Source: Rutstroemia sp. NJR-2017a BVV2
Lineage: Eukaryota > Ascomycota > Leotiomycetes > Helotiales > Rutstroemiaceae
Length of the DNA: 64,000 nt
Assembly (NCBI GenBank): GCA_002946415.1
Contig: NJPS01000054.1
Coordinates: forward strand, 868,001 to 932,000
Direction of reading: 5' to 3'
Shown here: positions 34,344 to 46,600 of the stretch, piece after piece
Layout: every line of letters starts with the position of its first letter
Position numbering within the stretch: position 1 is the stretch's first letter
Program-made: the position numbers and the translations under genes
The notes under the pieces: model-generated
The model's input: the letters and a program-made list of their open reading frames with translations, nothing else
Told to the model about the DNA's origin: nothing
Databases searched by the model: none

Positions 34344-37300
34344 ATGAAGCCAATATTCAGATTGTGCCGCGCGAATACCTCTGTGGGGTTTCATTTACTA
34401 CCAGGTCCAACTACTAGCATTTTTGGTCAGTTGCATTCCAAATAAACCTTTTATGCCTCTTATCTATTTCCTGTCGTACGAGATCTGCTTTCGGATACTA
34501 ACATAGCATATCTCAGCTTCCCATGCGCGAATATTACACCAAATCGACCATGGTCAGCACAAGAGATACAATTCGACAAATGCTGCCCCTGCTACCTCTA
34601 ACTCCTCTGTCCCCGCAACTTCCGCTTCTCTCTCAACCGCAACCTCTAATGCCGTTGCTCCCGACCTCATTACTACACCATATTCCAACCTCACGGTTGG
34701 TATAGCTCGAGAGACGTTCCCAAACGAGCGGAGAGTCGCAGTCACTCCACAAAATGCGGCACTACTCCTCAAGAAAGGCTTCGCACGAGTTCTCGTCGAG
34801 CGAGGTGCAGGAGCCGAGGCTCAGTTCACTGATGAGGCATACGAGAGTGCTGGAGCAACAATCGTGAACCAGAAAAACGTCTGGACGGAAAGTGATATTC
34901 TGCTGAAGGTTCGCGCACCAACTGCTGAGGGCCCAAACAATGAGGTCGATTCCTTGAAGTCGAATAGCACGATCATCTCCTTCTTGTACCCTGCGCAAAA
35001 CAAGAATGTGGTCCAGAAGCTCGCTGACAAAGGCGTTACCTCGTTTGCTATGGATATGATTCCTAGAATTTCACGCGCGCAGGTGTTTGATGCGTTGAGG
35101 TAAGGTCTCCAGATAGAGTTCATGTATTGCTGGCTTAAAATTTATTCTTCCTAGTTCAATGGCAAATATCGCTGGATACAAGGCTGTTCTTGAAGCATCA
35201 AATCATTTTGGTCGGTTTCTCACCGGACAAGTTACTGCAGCTGGGTAAGACTTCATAATCCCTGGTTCGAACCGTACCCCTCACTAACTGCTCGTAGAAA
35301 GGTAACTTTAAAACATCTCAGCTAGATGTTTCTACCCGCTAATGCCACTTAGGTCCCTCCAAGTAAGGTTTTGGTCATCGGGGGTGGTGTCGCTGGGCTG
35401 AGTGCCATTGGCACAGTATGTATTCGTGACTCGCACGTAAGCCCACAGATTGGCTGACAATTCCCTAGGCCCGTCGATTAGGTGCCATCGTGCGCGGATT
35501 CGACACCAGACCCGAAGTTCGTGAACAGGTTCAATCTCTCGGTGCTGAATTCATCGAAGTCGACATGAAAGAGGATGGATCAGGCGCAGGTGGGTACGGG
35601 AAAGAAATGTCCAAGGAATTCATCGAAGCAGAAATGAAACTCTTCATGGAACAATGTCGTGATGTTGATATTGTCATCACTACCGCACTTATCCCTGGCA
35701 GACCAGCGCCCCGCTTGATTACAGAAGAGGTAAGATTCCAGCTTCACCAATCACTGTGCATAATCTGATGTAACAATGCAGATGGTGGCTGCAATGAAAC
35801 CCGGTTCCGTAATCGTGGATTTGGCTGCCGAAGCGGGAGGTAATTGCGAAAGAACTGTACCTGGTCAATTGACGGTTCATAAAGGAGTTACTATCATAGG
35901 TTCGTTGATGCAGCGAAATGACTATTGGTCGAATTCTCACACATGCACAGGATACACTGATCTTCCATCTAGACTGCCAAGTCAATCGTCTACTCTATAT
36001 TCGAACAACATAACCAAGTTTCTTCTTTCCATTGCACCAGAAGATAAGCATTTTGGCATTGATCTCAAAGATGAAGTTGTCCGCGGTTCCATTGTTACCC
36101 ATAAGGGTGAAATAATTCCAACAGCTCCACGGCCTGCCCCTCCAGCACCCAAACCTGCTTCAACGATCGCTCCAACTGGTACCCCAGTAACCACTGTAGC
36201 CCTAACTCCATGGCAGAAGCAAGCAAGAGAAGTGGCTGGTGTAACCGGTGGTATGGGTCTTGCTGTGGCTCTTGGTAAAGCGACTGGTCCAATCTTTATG
36301 AGTAATGCTTTCACATTTGCGTTGGCTGGACTCATTGGATATCGTACTGTATGGGGTGTCAGTCCTGCTCTTCATTCACCTCTTATGAGTGTTACCAATG
36401 CTATTTCAGGTGAAAACAGCAATATCACATCTATCTGATATGCCTACTAACACAATCCAGGTATGGTCGGTGTTGGAGGTTTCTTCATCATGGGTGGAGG
36501 GCTTGTTCCTCACACCTTTCCTCAAGTCCTTGGCGCACTTTCCGTTTTGCTAGCATTTGTTAATGTCTCTGGTGGCTTTGTGATTACAAAGCGAATGCTT
36601 GACATGTTTAAAAGTATGGCCTGAGTTCTTGACCTCTCGTTTCTCAGCTTTACTTACGTGCGTCACCCCTAGGACCCACTGATCCTCCCGAGTATCCATG
36701 GCTTTACGCAATTCCAGCTGCTATCTTCGGTGGTGGATATATTGCGGCTGCCAGTACGGGCATGGCTGGGCTTGTTCAAGCAGGTTATCTTGCTAGTAGT
36801 CTCCTTTGTATCGGTAAGTCAGTGTCACAGACGCTGGATAACAGAGTTATTGACTAGATAGGTTCACTTTCTGGACTTGCTTCTCAAATGACAGCGCGAC
36901 GAGGAAATATTCTTGGTATACTTGGAGTTGGAGCTGGTATTCTTGCCTCACTGGCTGCTGTTGGGTTCGCTCCTGATGTTCTTGTACAATTTGGGACTGT
37001 TGTTGCAATTGGTGCATTGATCGGTGTGTCTATCAGAGTGTGATATACTATAGTTTGGTATGCTGACGATTAGCTAGGCTTGAGAATTGGTCGTCGCACT
37101 ACTGCCACTGATTTACCACAGACAGTCGCCGCATTGCATTCCGTTGTCGGTCTCGCCGCTGTCTTAACGAGCTTTGGAAGTGTCATGGCAGATATCTCGG
37201 ATATATCAACTCTCCATCTCGTAGCAGGATATTTAGGTGTATTGATTGGTATGTGCATGGAAGGACCCATCAAATCTCTTGCCTAACATGACTCAGGCGG

Positions 37301-38837
37301 CGTCACTTTCACGGGATCAATTGTAGCCTTTATGAAACTAGCTGGCCGAATGTCTTCAAGGCCAATCAAGCTTCCGGGCCCTAAGCATGCGCTGAACACA
37401 TCCCTCCTCGGTGCAAATATCGCAACAATGGGTACATTTCTTGCCATGGCACCTGGTTCTCCGGTCATTGCCGCTTGTTGTCTGGCCGGAAATGCCGTGC
37501 TGAGTTTCCTCAAAGGATACACTACTACAGCAGCCATTGGTGGAGCAGACATGCGTAAGTACTCTAACTTGCCAAAACTTCGATATTCGTACTCAATGGA
37601 CTTTAGCTGTCGTTATCACTGTTCTCAATGCCTACTCCGGTTTCGCACTAGTAGCTGAGGGTTTCATGCTCGACAATCCTCTACTAACTACAATCGGCTC
37701 CCTAATAGGGGTTAGTGGATCAATTCTTTCGTATATCATGGTAAGCTTTCGCATTCAACTTTACTAGTAACCATAAATGCTCATGACTGCAGTGTGTTGC
37801 AATGAATCGCTCTATCGGAAACGTCCTCTTTGGTGGTATCGCGCCCGCAGCCGAAACGGAACATAAAATTGAAGGTCAAATCACCAAAACCAATATAGAC
37901 GAGACTGTAGAAGCTCTAGAGAATGCCGAGAATGTCATTATAGTGAGTATCCTTGTTTTTTCTGCCAGTAGCTCTTTCGAAGACTGACAACAAATGTAGG
38001 TCGTTGGATACGGAATGGCTGTCGCGAAAGCTCAATATGCCATATCGGATATCACGAAAATGCTTAAGAGCAAGGGAATCAATGTGCGCTTCGCTATTCA
38101 TCCCGTTGCTGGTCGAATGCCGGGCCAATGCAATGTGCTTCTTGCAGAAGCTAGCGTTCCATATGATAGTGAGTCACTCCTCTACTTTTTATTCCTTCCA
38201 TTTTTTCACATCCTTGTCTCTGTGCTCTTCTTTTTGCACCTTCGCCAAACCCAATCTCAACTCCATTCCCCCTTCACCCTTCCTTAAGCCACTTACCACT
38301 TTTTTCAAGCCACTTCGCAATTCCCTATTCCTCCCTCCTCCCTTCCACTCATCCTCCCTTTCCCCAATCCTCGAATCCCCGAGTCCCCAAACCTCGGCTA
38401 ACACCCACTCTCCCACCCATAGTTGTCCTCGAAATGGACGAAATAAATGACGACTTCTCACACACGGACCTCACTCTCGTCATCGGCGCAAACGACACAG
38501 TAAACCCAATCGCGCTGGAGCCCGGCTCCTCCATAGCAGGTATGCCGGTCTTACACGCGTGGAAAAGTAAACAGGTCATTGTTATGAAGAGAGGCATGGC
38601 AAGTGGGTATGCCGATGTGGTTAACCCCATGTTTTACATGCCGGGAACGAAGATGCTGTTTGGTGATGCGAGGGGGAGTTGTGATGGTGAGTTTTGTGAC
38701 TTTTCTCTTTTTTATTACTTAATGGGAGGTGGAGAGTTGAGAGGGAAGTTGAGAGGGGACGATATGATGCTAACGAAATGTTTTTTGTAGCGATTAAAGC
38801 TGCGCTGGAAGCTAGGAATAGGATGTACGATGTTTAA
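34344..38837 (+). CDS. mitochondrial NAD(P) transhydrogenase, proton-translocating, 1102 aa
   Basis: Transfers hydride from NADH to NADP+ coupled to proton flow across the inner mitochondrial membrane. Eighteen exons: 34344-34425, 34517-35099, 35155-35244, 35298-35301, 35353-35415, 35469-35729, 35782-35899, 35951-36409, 36461-36613, 36673-36813, 36862-37023, 37078-37248, 37297-37554, 37607-37740, 37793-37942, 38000-38168, 38423-38686 and 38791-38837. A basic presequence ([10 protein letters not shown]... to RYNST, about 1-45) precedes the NAD-binding domain I (about 90-480; [31 protein letters not shown]). The membrane domain II spans about 500-890. The NADP-binding domain III has [10 protein letters not shown] near 946 and KMLFGDAR near the end. 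All domains lie in one chain in alpha-beta order, as in animals. Exon 4 is only 4 nt. Confidence 0.97.
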
Positions 38838-39732
38838 TTCTGATGAACACGTTATCCGCCATCTTCGCTTGCTTCTCGACTCAGCTGTCTTCGTCTCTGC
38901 TAATGCTATTCCCGATATGGCGCAATTGCGATGATCATTTTGGACGGTGGTTGTGGTATGAACACAGCATCTGGATTGGTTGTTGGCGAATCCGTGGCAT
39001 GGGATGGGATACAAGTCAGGAATGCATGCACGAGATAATGGATTTGCACAGATCAGACGGTCATTCAAGGAAGGCGATAGTATTGGATAAAGTACGATAG
39101 GAAGGGAATGTCTGGGGTAGGATAGGATATTTCAGGATATGATGCAAATAGGCGTTGAGTTCAGTCGAGTTGGGTTCAATTAATTCTCAAAATTCATATT
39201 AAAGATTAAGTATATTTATTTACTTACTATAGTCAAGTGAGCAAGCAGCAGAAAAAATCAATTATATTTTCATCCTTTTCTCTGATTCTCTTCGTATGTA
39301 TCTGTATCACACACTCATATGATGTATTCTACCACCGAGAATCCTCTTCGTTTGTCTTGTATCTGTCGTTGTTATTCAACCATCCATCCATCCATCCATC
39401 CTCGCATAGAATATGTAATCTTCTCTAACCCTTGAAATAATGGTATTATATTTCCTCATCATGATCAACCCTCTCTTTTCAAGCAACGCAACGAAGGGTC
39501 CCCTTCCAGCATGCTATATATACTATCCTCGTAATGGTAAACTTGGCTTACTTAGTACCCGGTCGGTAACTGTTTTTTTTACAGATGCCAACAGTCATAG
39601 TAATAAACGATCAGAACAAGTAACCACCCCAAGAATTTTAATGACATTCACAAATACCAGCAAGCCCAAGAAGTTAAAAACCCTAATATTCATTTCCATT
39701 TCCATTTTCTATATATTTCTATTTACCCCACC
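38838..39732. other. convergent spacer between transhydrogenase and Kar9 genes
   Basis: 895 bp between two 3' ends. It is AT-rich around 39160-39260 and carries a short CCAT microsatellite (39380-39402). It must contain both terminator regions. No gene was seen. Confidence 0.55.
39380..39402. repeat. CCAT tetranucleotide microsatellite
   Basis: Five perfect copies of CCAT plus a partial unit in the 3' spacer between the transhydrogenase and Kar9 genes. Confidence 0.85.
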
Positions 39733-42700
39733 CTACAAATCCAACCTCGAACTCTTCCTGAACAGCCTCTTCGTCCCCCCCACCTTATCCATCTCGCCCA
39801 AACTCTTCCTATGCCCGCCCGGCCCCTTTCTCTCCTTCTCCTTCTCCGCACTCGCCATCATCACCTTCTCCTTCATACACTCCACCCACTCGCGATCCCT
39901 CTCCTCCAACTCCTTATTCCTGCCCCTCGGCCCCGCCAGTCCCAACTCGCCATTCTCTTCCTCCGTCCAGCTCATGCGCGAGGAGCTGCGTGATGCGGCT
40001 GAGGGGGGGGTCTGTGCGCTGTTCGCGTTCGAGGAGAACGGGGTATTGGGCGCTGCGAGCGGAAGAGGCATGCTGGGTATGGCGGGCCGCTCGTCGGATG
40101 CGGTCATCGTGCTCTTCCTGCGGACTTTCCTAACTCCTAACGAGCTCTTCGGTCGCTCCATTGCGGTTCCTGGTCGCGCAGTCCCTGACCTCGAGTAGCC
40201 CATCGCGGAAGCCGATCTTGGGGCTGGTGTTACCCTGCCCGAAGTAGGCACAGACGCCGATGGAGCTCTCGGTGGGAGATCCTGGATCTCGACTTTATCG
40301 GTATCGGCCTGGGCGCGTCGACCGTGATGGAGTGCGTATTCCTTGAGATATTCGCCTAAATCGGCCCAGCCACCTCCAACACGAACCATAACTCGTTGGC
40401 CGTTTTCGCCGACCAAGCGAACGAAAAGTTTGATAGGGGCTTCGCCACTCGAGCGCGAGAGGTGGTAGACTTTGATTTCCGGGCTGCCGTTTTGAGCGCG
40501 GTGACGGGGAGTGCCGGATTTTGCGTAGGCGGGAGCGAGGGTGAAAGATGGGGTTGGCGCGCGGAGACTGCTGGTGGACGTTTGAGGGCGAATCGATGGG
40601 GTTACGGAGCGACGGACTTTACGAGGACGGAGTTTGTCTTGATTTGGCTTTTCTTCTGGTTCGGAACGCAGTCGAATGTGTGCTGGGATGGATTGGAGGA
40701 GGGAGCTAATTTGTTGTTGCATTTGATCATCACTACTGCTAATGATGGGTGATGCTGGAATTGAGTGGGTCACTTCAACATCGTCCAGGAAGGGTGCATC
40801 CTCGTTTGTAGAGCTTATGTGAGAGAAGTCTGGACTCTCTAGAAGTTGTGGAGGACGACGGGCGAAGCTTGCAGGAACTCCAGGTGGCGATCCAGGAGGA
40901 GTCTTGTCGTAGTTACGCGAGTTTTGTTGAGAATTTCTGGAGTGTAAAGGAGAATCTTCATAAGTAGCTGCAGAGCCACTGTCAGAATCTTGGTCACCCG
41001 ACCTCAAAGGAAGGCCAGATGATATCACAAGTGGACGTCGATCCACGATAGATGCACTCGAGTCGATGCTGTCTCGACGCCCCTCGTCGTCAGTATCATC
41101 CACCATGATGGAAGGTCGGCGAGCATCTAAAGGCCTGCGATGGTCCAGTACATCTAAGTCCAGCTCGTCTGGATCGAAGCGTTGCATGCTTTCATATGCG
41201 CCATCACTACCAGTTATTGATGATGTATGAAGTAGCTCATCGTTTGTTGCGACAGGAGGAAAGACCTGACCCTTTCCAGTTGTGTGACGTGCACGTGTGG
41301 GTGAGGGTGGTTCGGTCTCCTTCGATAGATGATGCTCCTTAATGGGTGATAGCATAGTTAATGGGGCATGTTGCAACCGTAAGTCGGAGCGTCGAATTTG
41401 CGAATCGACATCAGTAGCTGTGCTTGATGAGCTAGAACTAAGTCCCAACTGTTCCACTAACGCAATACTAGATGCAGTTGCTCCAGCTAGTACTGGTAGA
41501 GCACTTCCATTCACCGTAACCGTAGGTTGCTCGTTGAAAGTTTTCATTTGAGTTCTGTGAGCACTTGCATCGTCTGACTGGTGGACTGCAGAAGTTCTAG
41601 TGGGTAGAATCACCGTACTCCAATCTAATACAGGAGATGTTCCAGAGGATGCTTCAATCATCGTCCTAGGAGATATATCCTCAACCGAGATTGAACGCCT
41701 TAGTGCATTTGCAACTGCATGTCCAAATTTAGGTGTCTTTGCAATGCTTCTTACACTGCTTGATCGACCAATTGAGCGTAAGTCGACGGGAGAAGGTATT
41801 ATAGCTGCATGGCTTGGTCGAGCATCAACAGATGTTGACGGGGTCGGTGGAGGAGATGGGCTTTTCGATATCGGAGTCGCATTGACTTCCCGTTCCCGAA
41901 CCTGAGTAGAAGATGTGCTAGGTGTTGTTTGAGGTGTAGAGAGATTGCCATGTGCTACGCTGGTAGACTTTCGCCGAACGGGCGTGGATGGCTCTTCGAT
42001 GCTTTGAGATATTGTTGTGTCGTCAATCGGATGAATTAGGGCATCATGAACCTCCGGGGATTCCGAGGCTTTTTGCACGAGAAGATTGTCTTCCACGGCA
42101 GCTACAGGGTCAACGGAACCTTCGCGTGATCCCTGCACTGCTTGGTAAGCTACTCCTGCAGCTGCAGCGCTTGTTGCACCGACTGCTAGGCTGGTAAGCA
42201 TAGATGCGGCGGGAGATGTGGACCGAACATCAGCTTTGGACGATTGGATTGCAGTGGAGTCCATAGCCCCGTGATCTTCAATATCGCCGGGTGCTGGTAG
42301 GTAGGCGGCCGCTGCATTGGGTGGTTCAACTGCTATTCGGGGTGACTCTGATGGAACTATCTCGGCAGCCAAGTTGGGTGTTGTAAAATCCGCTGCGATT
42401 TCATGTTGAGGATTTTGTATGTCTGTCGAATCCGGCGTCGTCCTCTCAATTTGCTGTGAGATGCTGGCGATTGGAGTGTTTTCTGCCATTGCTTGCTCGG
42501 ATTCTTGGTCTGGCTGAATCTGTATCAAGGGTACAGGAGTCATAGCTTCCGTTGACCGCTGAGAATGTACGCCTGCCTTCTCCTTCGTTCTGATTGTCGC
42601 CAAGTCCCCCTCGGTAATTTTGCGATCTGCTGCGACAACCCATTCCCCATAATCACGCTCAATGCTTTCCATTCGGTCCAGCCAACTATCTGGAAGAGTA

Positions 42701-43638
42701 TCCATCCGCCCCTCCAGTGTATCAAGCATGTAATCCAAATCCCTTCCAAGAATTGTGACCTTTGCCTGTAAAACATTCTTCATTATTTCAAACGTTTGGC
42801 GCGTTAGAGAAGAATCATTTTCACCAGATTCATTTTTTGTCGCAATGGAGATTTCGATAGCTTTCCAACCTGATTTGAGCGCCATCTCGGCATCGTCCAT
42901 ACCCAAGAGCAACGCCGGTACTCTTCGAAGTACGGAAAGTCGGACACTCCAGATATCCATCAACCGCGTTAACTTAGACAAGTTGGGCAACGCCTGTAGT
43001 ACCGTCGCCGTAACTATCGCGGTAAAATCATCCAAAACTGTGTATGAAGATAAGAACGCTGGAACAGCGATCGAAGAAGCGGAGGAAGAAGGTCGTGATC
43101 GCGAAGAAAAGTGTGAATCTAGAACCTCCCTCTTAATTTCTTCCACCTCCAACTCCTCCATATCTCGCCCGATCTCGTCAATTCGTTGCTCATATCGAGC
43201 TACCTCCTCGGCCAACAAACTCCCACAATACTGCGCCTCAACAGCCTCTTGATCTTCTTCCTCGTTGTAGACGTCAGGCTTATCTGAAGACGTCTTCTTT
43301 CTCTTTGCATGCGGAACTTCGAACCCCATTGATCCATTCCCCGCAGGCCATGGCCAACTTGATAATTCTTCCAACCATTGTTCGACCTTCTTCGATGCCA
43401 ATGTCGCCCGTATGCCGAATGCTCGATCTGCGGGCGAAGCAGCTTCTATACTTGCCTTTAGTTTGCCCGACGGAGAAGTAAAAGCTTCCAAGGTCGTAGC
43501 AGGAGTTAAGTCGGAGAGCAGGTCGTCTAAGACATGCGATCGACTGATGGACCTCGACGGGGGTCTTGCGGCAGATTGTGGATGTAGCAAAGGTGCGAGC
43601 CTTGGGGCAGAGGGGGAGAAAATCGCTGGTCTCTCCAT
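39733..43638 (-). CDS. karyogamy protein Kar9-like, spindle positioning, 1301 aa
   Basis: A single intronless frame on the minus strand. The N-terminal 400 residues are helical and match the fungal Kar9 family pattern: SRSHVLDDLLSDLTPATTLE near 33-52, then VEQWLEELSSWPWP and the coiled segment RYEQRIDEIGRDMEELEVEE. In yeast, Kar9 links Bim1/EB1 on microtubule plus ends to myosin V and so orients the spindle and moves the nucleus. The middle 650 residues are Ser/Thr/Pro-rich and disordered. Near 1063-1103 the sequence FVRLVGENGQRVMVRVGGGW followed by ADLGEYLKEY looks like a GAR (GAS2-related) microtubule-binding domain. The basic Ser/Thr/Pro tail ends in LFRKSSRLDL. At 1301 residues it is about twice the length of yeast Kar9. 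The family call is from remembered pattern. Confidence 0.92.
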   Translation of the reverse strand: MERPAIFSPSAPRLAPLLHPQSAARPPSRSISRSHVLDDLLSDLTPATTLEAFTSPSGKLKASIEAASPADRAFGIRATLASKKVEQWLEELSSWPWPAGNGSMGFEVPHAKRKKTSSDKPDVYNEEEDQEAVEAQYCGSLLAEEVARYEQRIDEIGRDMEELEVEEIKREVLDSHFSSRSRPSSSASSIAVPAFLSSYTVLDDFTAIVTATVLQALPNLSKLTRLMDIWSVRLSVLRRVPALLLGMDDAEMALKSGWKAIEISIATKNESGENDSSLTRQTFEIMKNVLQAKVTILGRDLDYMLDTLEGRMDTLPDSWLDRMESIERDYGEWVVAADRKITEGDLATIRTKEKAGVHSQRSTEAMTPVPLIQIQPDQESEQAMAENTPIASISQQIERTTPDSTDIQNPQHEIAADFTTPNLAAEIVPSESPRIAVEPPNAAAAYLPAPGDIEDHGAMDSTAIQSSKADVRSTSPAASMLTSLAVGATSAAAAGVAYQAVQGSREGSVDPVAAVEDNLLVQKASESPEVHDALIHPIDDTTISQSIEEPSTPVRRKSTSVAHGNLSTPQTTPSTSSTQVREREVNATPISKSPSPPPTPSTSVDARPSHAAIIPSPVDLRSIGRSSSVRSIAKTPKFGHAVANALRRSISVEDISPRTMIEASSGTSPVLDWSTVILPTRTSAVHQSDDASAHRTQMKTFNEQPTVTVNGSALPVLAGATASSIALVEQLGLSSSSSSTATDVDSQIRRSDLRLQHAPLTMLSPIKEHHLSKETEPPSPTRARHTTGKGQVFPPVATNDELLHTSSITGSDGAYESMQRFDPDELDLDVLDHRRPLDARRPSIMVDDTDDEGRRDSIDSSASIVDRRPLVISSGLPLRSGDQDSDSGSAATYEDSPLHSRNSQQNSRNYDKTPPGSPPGVPASFARRPPQLLESPDFSHISSTNEDAPFLDDVEVTHSIPASPIISSSDDQMQQQISSLLQSIPAHIRLRSEPEEKPNQDKLRPRKVRRSVTPSIRPQTSTSSLRAPTPSFTLAPAYAKSGTPRHRAQNGSPEIKVYHLSRSSGEAPIKLFVRLVGENGQRVMVRVGGGWADLGEYLKEYALHHGRRAQADTDKVEIQDLPPRAPSASVPTSGRVTPAPRSASAMGYSRSGTARPGTAMERPKSSLGVRKVRRKSTMTASDERPAIPSMPLPLAAPNTPFSSNANSAQTPPSAASRSSSRMSWTEEENGELGLAGPRGRNKELEERDREWVECMKEKVMMASAEKEKERKGPGGHRKSLGEMDKVGGTKRLFRKSSRLDL

Positions 43639-46600
43639 GATTTGATTAAGAATGCTGCAAAGTTAATCGTTGTTTTTTTGTAGAATGCAGTTGGCACATC
43701 GCTCATCAGACCGTAAAAGAGTGATGGTCTATAAGTTTCGGTAGCGAACTAAAACATAGCATATGAAGTACGAAAGAAGGTGAGGGAAAAGTAGGTGATG
43801 CAAGCTGTTTCGATCGAAGCCGTCCGTCTTACAAACTTCTTCGCCGGCTGGTGTTCGAGGCGGTTGCTTGCATGATTTTCGAGTGGGTCATACGAAAGTG
43901 TCTTGAACACCACGAAAGAACCAGAAGTGAAGTCCGTGATGTCCGTCTACGGAATCAATTTCTGGTCTGTCGAATAGATTTCCAAGGATTTCGTTCCCAC
44001 TTTCTTGTCGGCTGTACAAAGTTGTGTAGAGCTGTGTATCGTTGTTCTCCGCGAGTAGCTAATGTAGGTAGATGGATCCAAACGGGTAATTTTCAGGGAA
44101 TCAGATAAAGAGTGTAACGAGCGTAAGTCTTAAAGAATGATGACATATGGAACAAACGAGTGATTGACGGATTGAGTTATTAACGGAGCGATAGGATACG
44201 ATAGGCTGGATTAGACGCGAGTGCAGAGACGCAGATGCAAATGCAAGGAATCAGGAAGAAGAATCTCAGAAGATGGATAACGATTGATCGCAGGCGGACA
44301 ACAGGAGGGATAGCAGGATGCTGTAGATGCGAGAAAAAGAAGGAAAATTGTAGGCGATTGGGTATCGATACCTCTAGGTGGACACGGTGGAGGTGAGATG
44401 TGCTCTCGTATGCGTGGAAGATAGGTGTAGGAGATGGAGGTGGGAGTTGGGCGAGAGGGAACGTCTAACGTGCTAAGGAGAGATTGGTAGAGTTTTGCTT
44501 CTCCACGTACCAGGGGCCATGTCGGGTGGGAAATCTCTCGCTTGCATCGTACTGTAAGGTTACTGTAGGGTTACTGTACCTGTCTGTCGTACCGTACTTT
44601 CGTACTTTCGTACAGTAGAGATCTTTCTCGCTCATTTCATGCGCGTCAAATTTCACCTGGCTCCACTCCAATCCACCCAAATCCGCGCAAACCCACCTAT
44701 TCCACCGCATTTCCCCCCAGTCGGCAGGGGCAGAAATTGAAAGGCTGGGGGGTAAGGAGAGACGATACGGTAAGGACAGCGGAAGGCGTGGTATTATTGG
44801 TATTTTTGGTGCTTTTGTCTGACTTCCCGTACCAAAAAAGTAGCGAATTGGGAGATTAGAAGCTGCGGATGCACCGGTAGAAGGATAGAACGGATACTTC
44901 AGATAACCTTAGGTCTAAACTTACCGAGCTCCGTCTGATGATAAAGTGCTGGATCATATTAACCATCATATTAATGATTCAAAGCTGCCCGCGAACTGAC
45001 AGGACCACGAGGCTAATCAAAGACATCGATAGACTGATAGTTACCCGGTGAGATGAGAGTAGCGAAAGTAACGTCCACCGCCAGAGTCTCAGTCAATCCA
45101 GTTCCGCGAGGCCGGATCAGCCTCTCTTCTCTCCACGGTTCCACTGTCGTGCAGCTTTGACGCCGGCAACTGCCAACTGCCAGTTGAACACCAGAAAACC
45201 AAGGCCTTCTCACTAATCGTATCGAGAGCGAGCTCGGCATACGGATTGTGAAAAAGTTATACGCAAAGAGACCGTTGCTGCGTTGTCCGAGTTGCATAAT
45301 TGCGGTGTCAACAAGTCACGAGATGAAATACATCCACATCCACAATCCAAATAAATTTATTACATCAATGGATACATCGCCGACGAATCAAGTGCTACAA
45401 TGTCCTCCCAGCCACCCGGAATTTCCCAAGCAAGAACTGCTACAAAGTACAGGAGCAGAGTTCAACGTAACCTCCGTCATACCTCTCGATTCTCGCAAAG
45501 TACCACGAATTATCCGAGGTGGCGGTGGCCAGAAGACATTGGCAAACTTTGCTCTGCGCTCTACTCCACCAAGTCTTCCTATAGAGGGGCTGTGATGGCA
45601 GGAGGGGTCTAGCCACTCGAGGGTATAACTCTGTATACCAAAAGCTGGATATCATTATGTTATCGCTCGGGGCCGTGGGTAACACTAGATGTACCAACCC
45701 CCTCCTTACTTTGCCCACATAAGAGCGACCGCGAGCAGTCCCATGTCTCTCGCTCTAAAATGTTCCCCGCACTCTCCAGAGTTCTCCATATTGGCAAAGA
45801 TACTCTTGACTTGGATATCCGGGCATCGGAGCACCATACACCTTAGTCAATGAGACCAACCAGCGATGGTTGGGTAACCTAGGACGGTTGTTCACCCAAG
45901 CAGAGTATGCAAACAAAGTATACGAGTGTTCGTTGCTCTTTCCACTGTTGTCGCTATGTTGCTGATGGTGGTACGTAACTCGGGCTGTCTTGCTCTCTCT
46001 CATCCATGAGACCAAGCACTTCGATTGCTCACACAGAGGAACGTTCCTGCCCTCGCCGGTTCTGCAGGTAACACCGGGAGCTAAGATCTATCAGCTAACG
46101 TTAACTTACATCTTGTGGATCGTGGATTCTGATTCATAAAGCTCCAGCTTCTCGTAGGTAAGAAATCGATGAGCAATGGTTTCAAAAGGTAGAGTACGCA
46201 CCGCCGCCGAGTGGCATACCTTCATGGAAAACTTCGTTTGATGGCTGTGAGGTGAATTTCTTTCAGGATTGCAAGAAAGAATTGCACTCTCCTTCAATAG
46301 TATCACGGAGCCAGTAGAATGACAGCTATCTGGAAGCACGTCCAAAGCACACTGGTTTCCCTCTCACGCACAGTCGCTACTTTTACTGAACCTAGACACA
46401 ACCAAGGCATGGATCCCACTATAAAACTTCCCAAATGAAGTTCAAGTCCATCTCATATATTGAGACTGATTTTCCATATAAGTTTCGGGATGTTTCAACG
46501 CGCGACACCTTACCAGTTGACGTTCAGCTGTGGGAATTAACTGCTCTTCTGCTTAACATGTTCATTTCGTTGGTTTCCTAGACTATGTATACGATTATGT

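Noticed and set aside
39440..40198. 252-codon plus-strand frame at the 3' end of Kar9
   Set aside because: It is antisense to the conserved end of Kar9 and has low-complexity Ser/Phe/Leu content.
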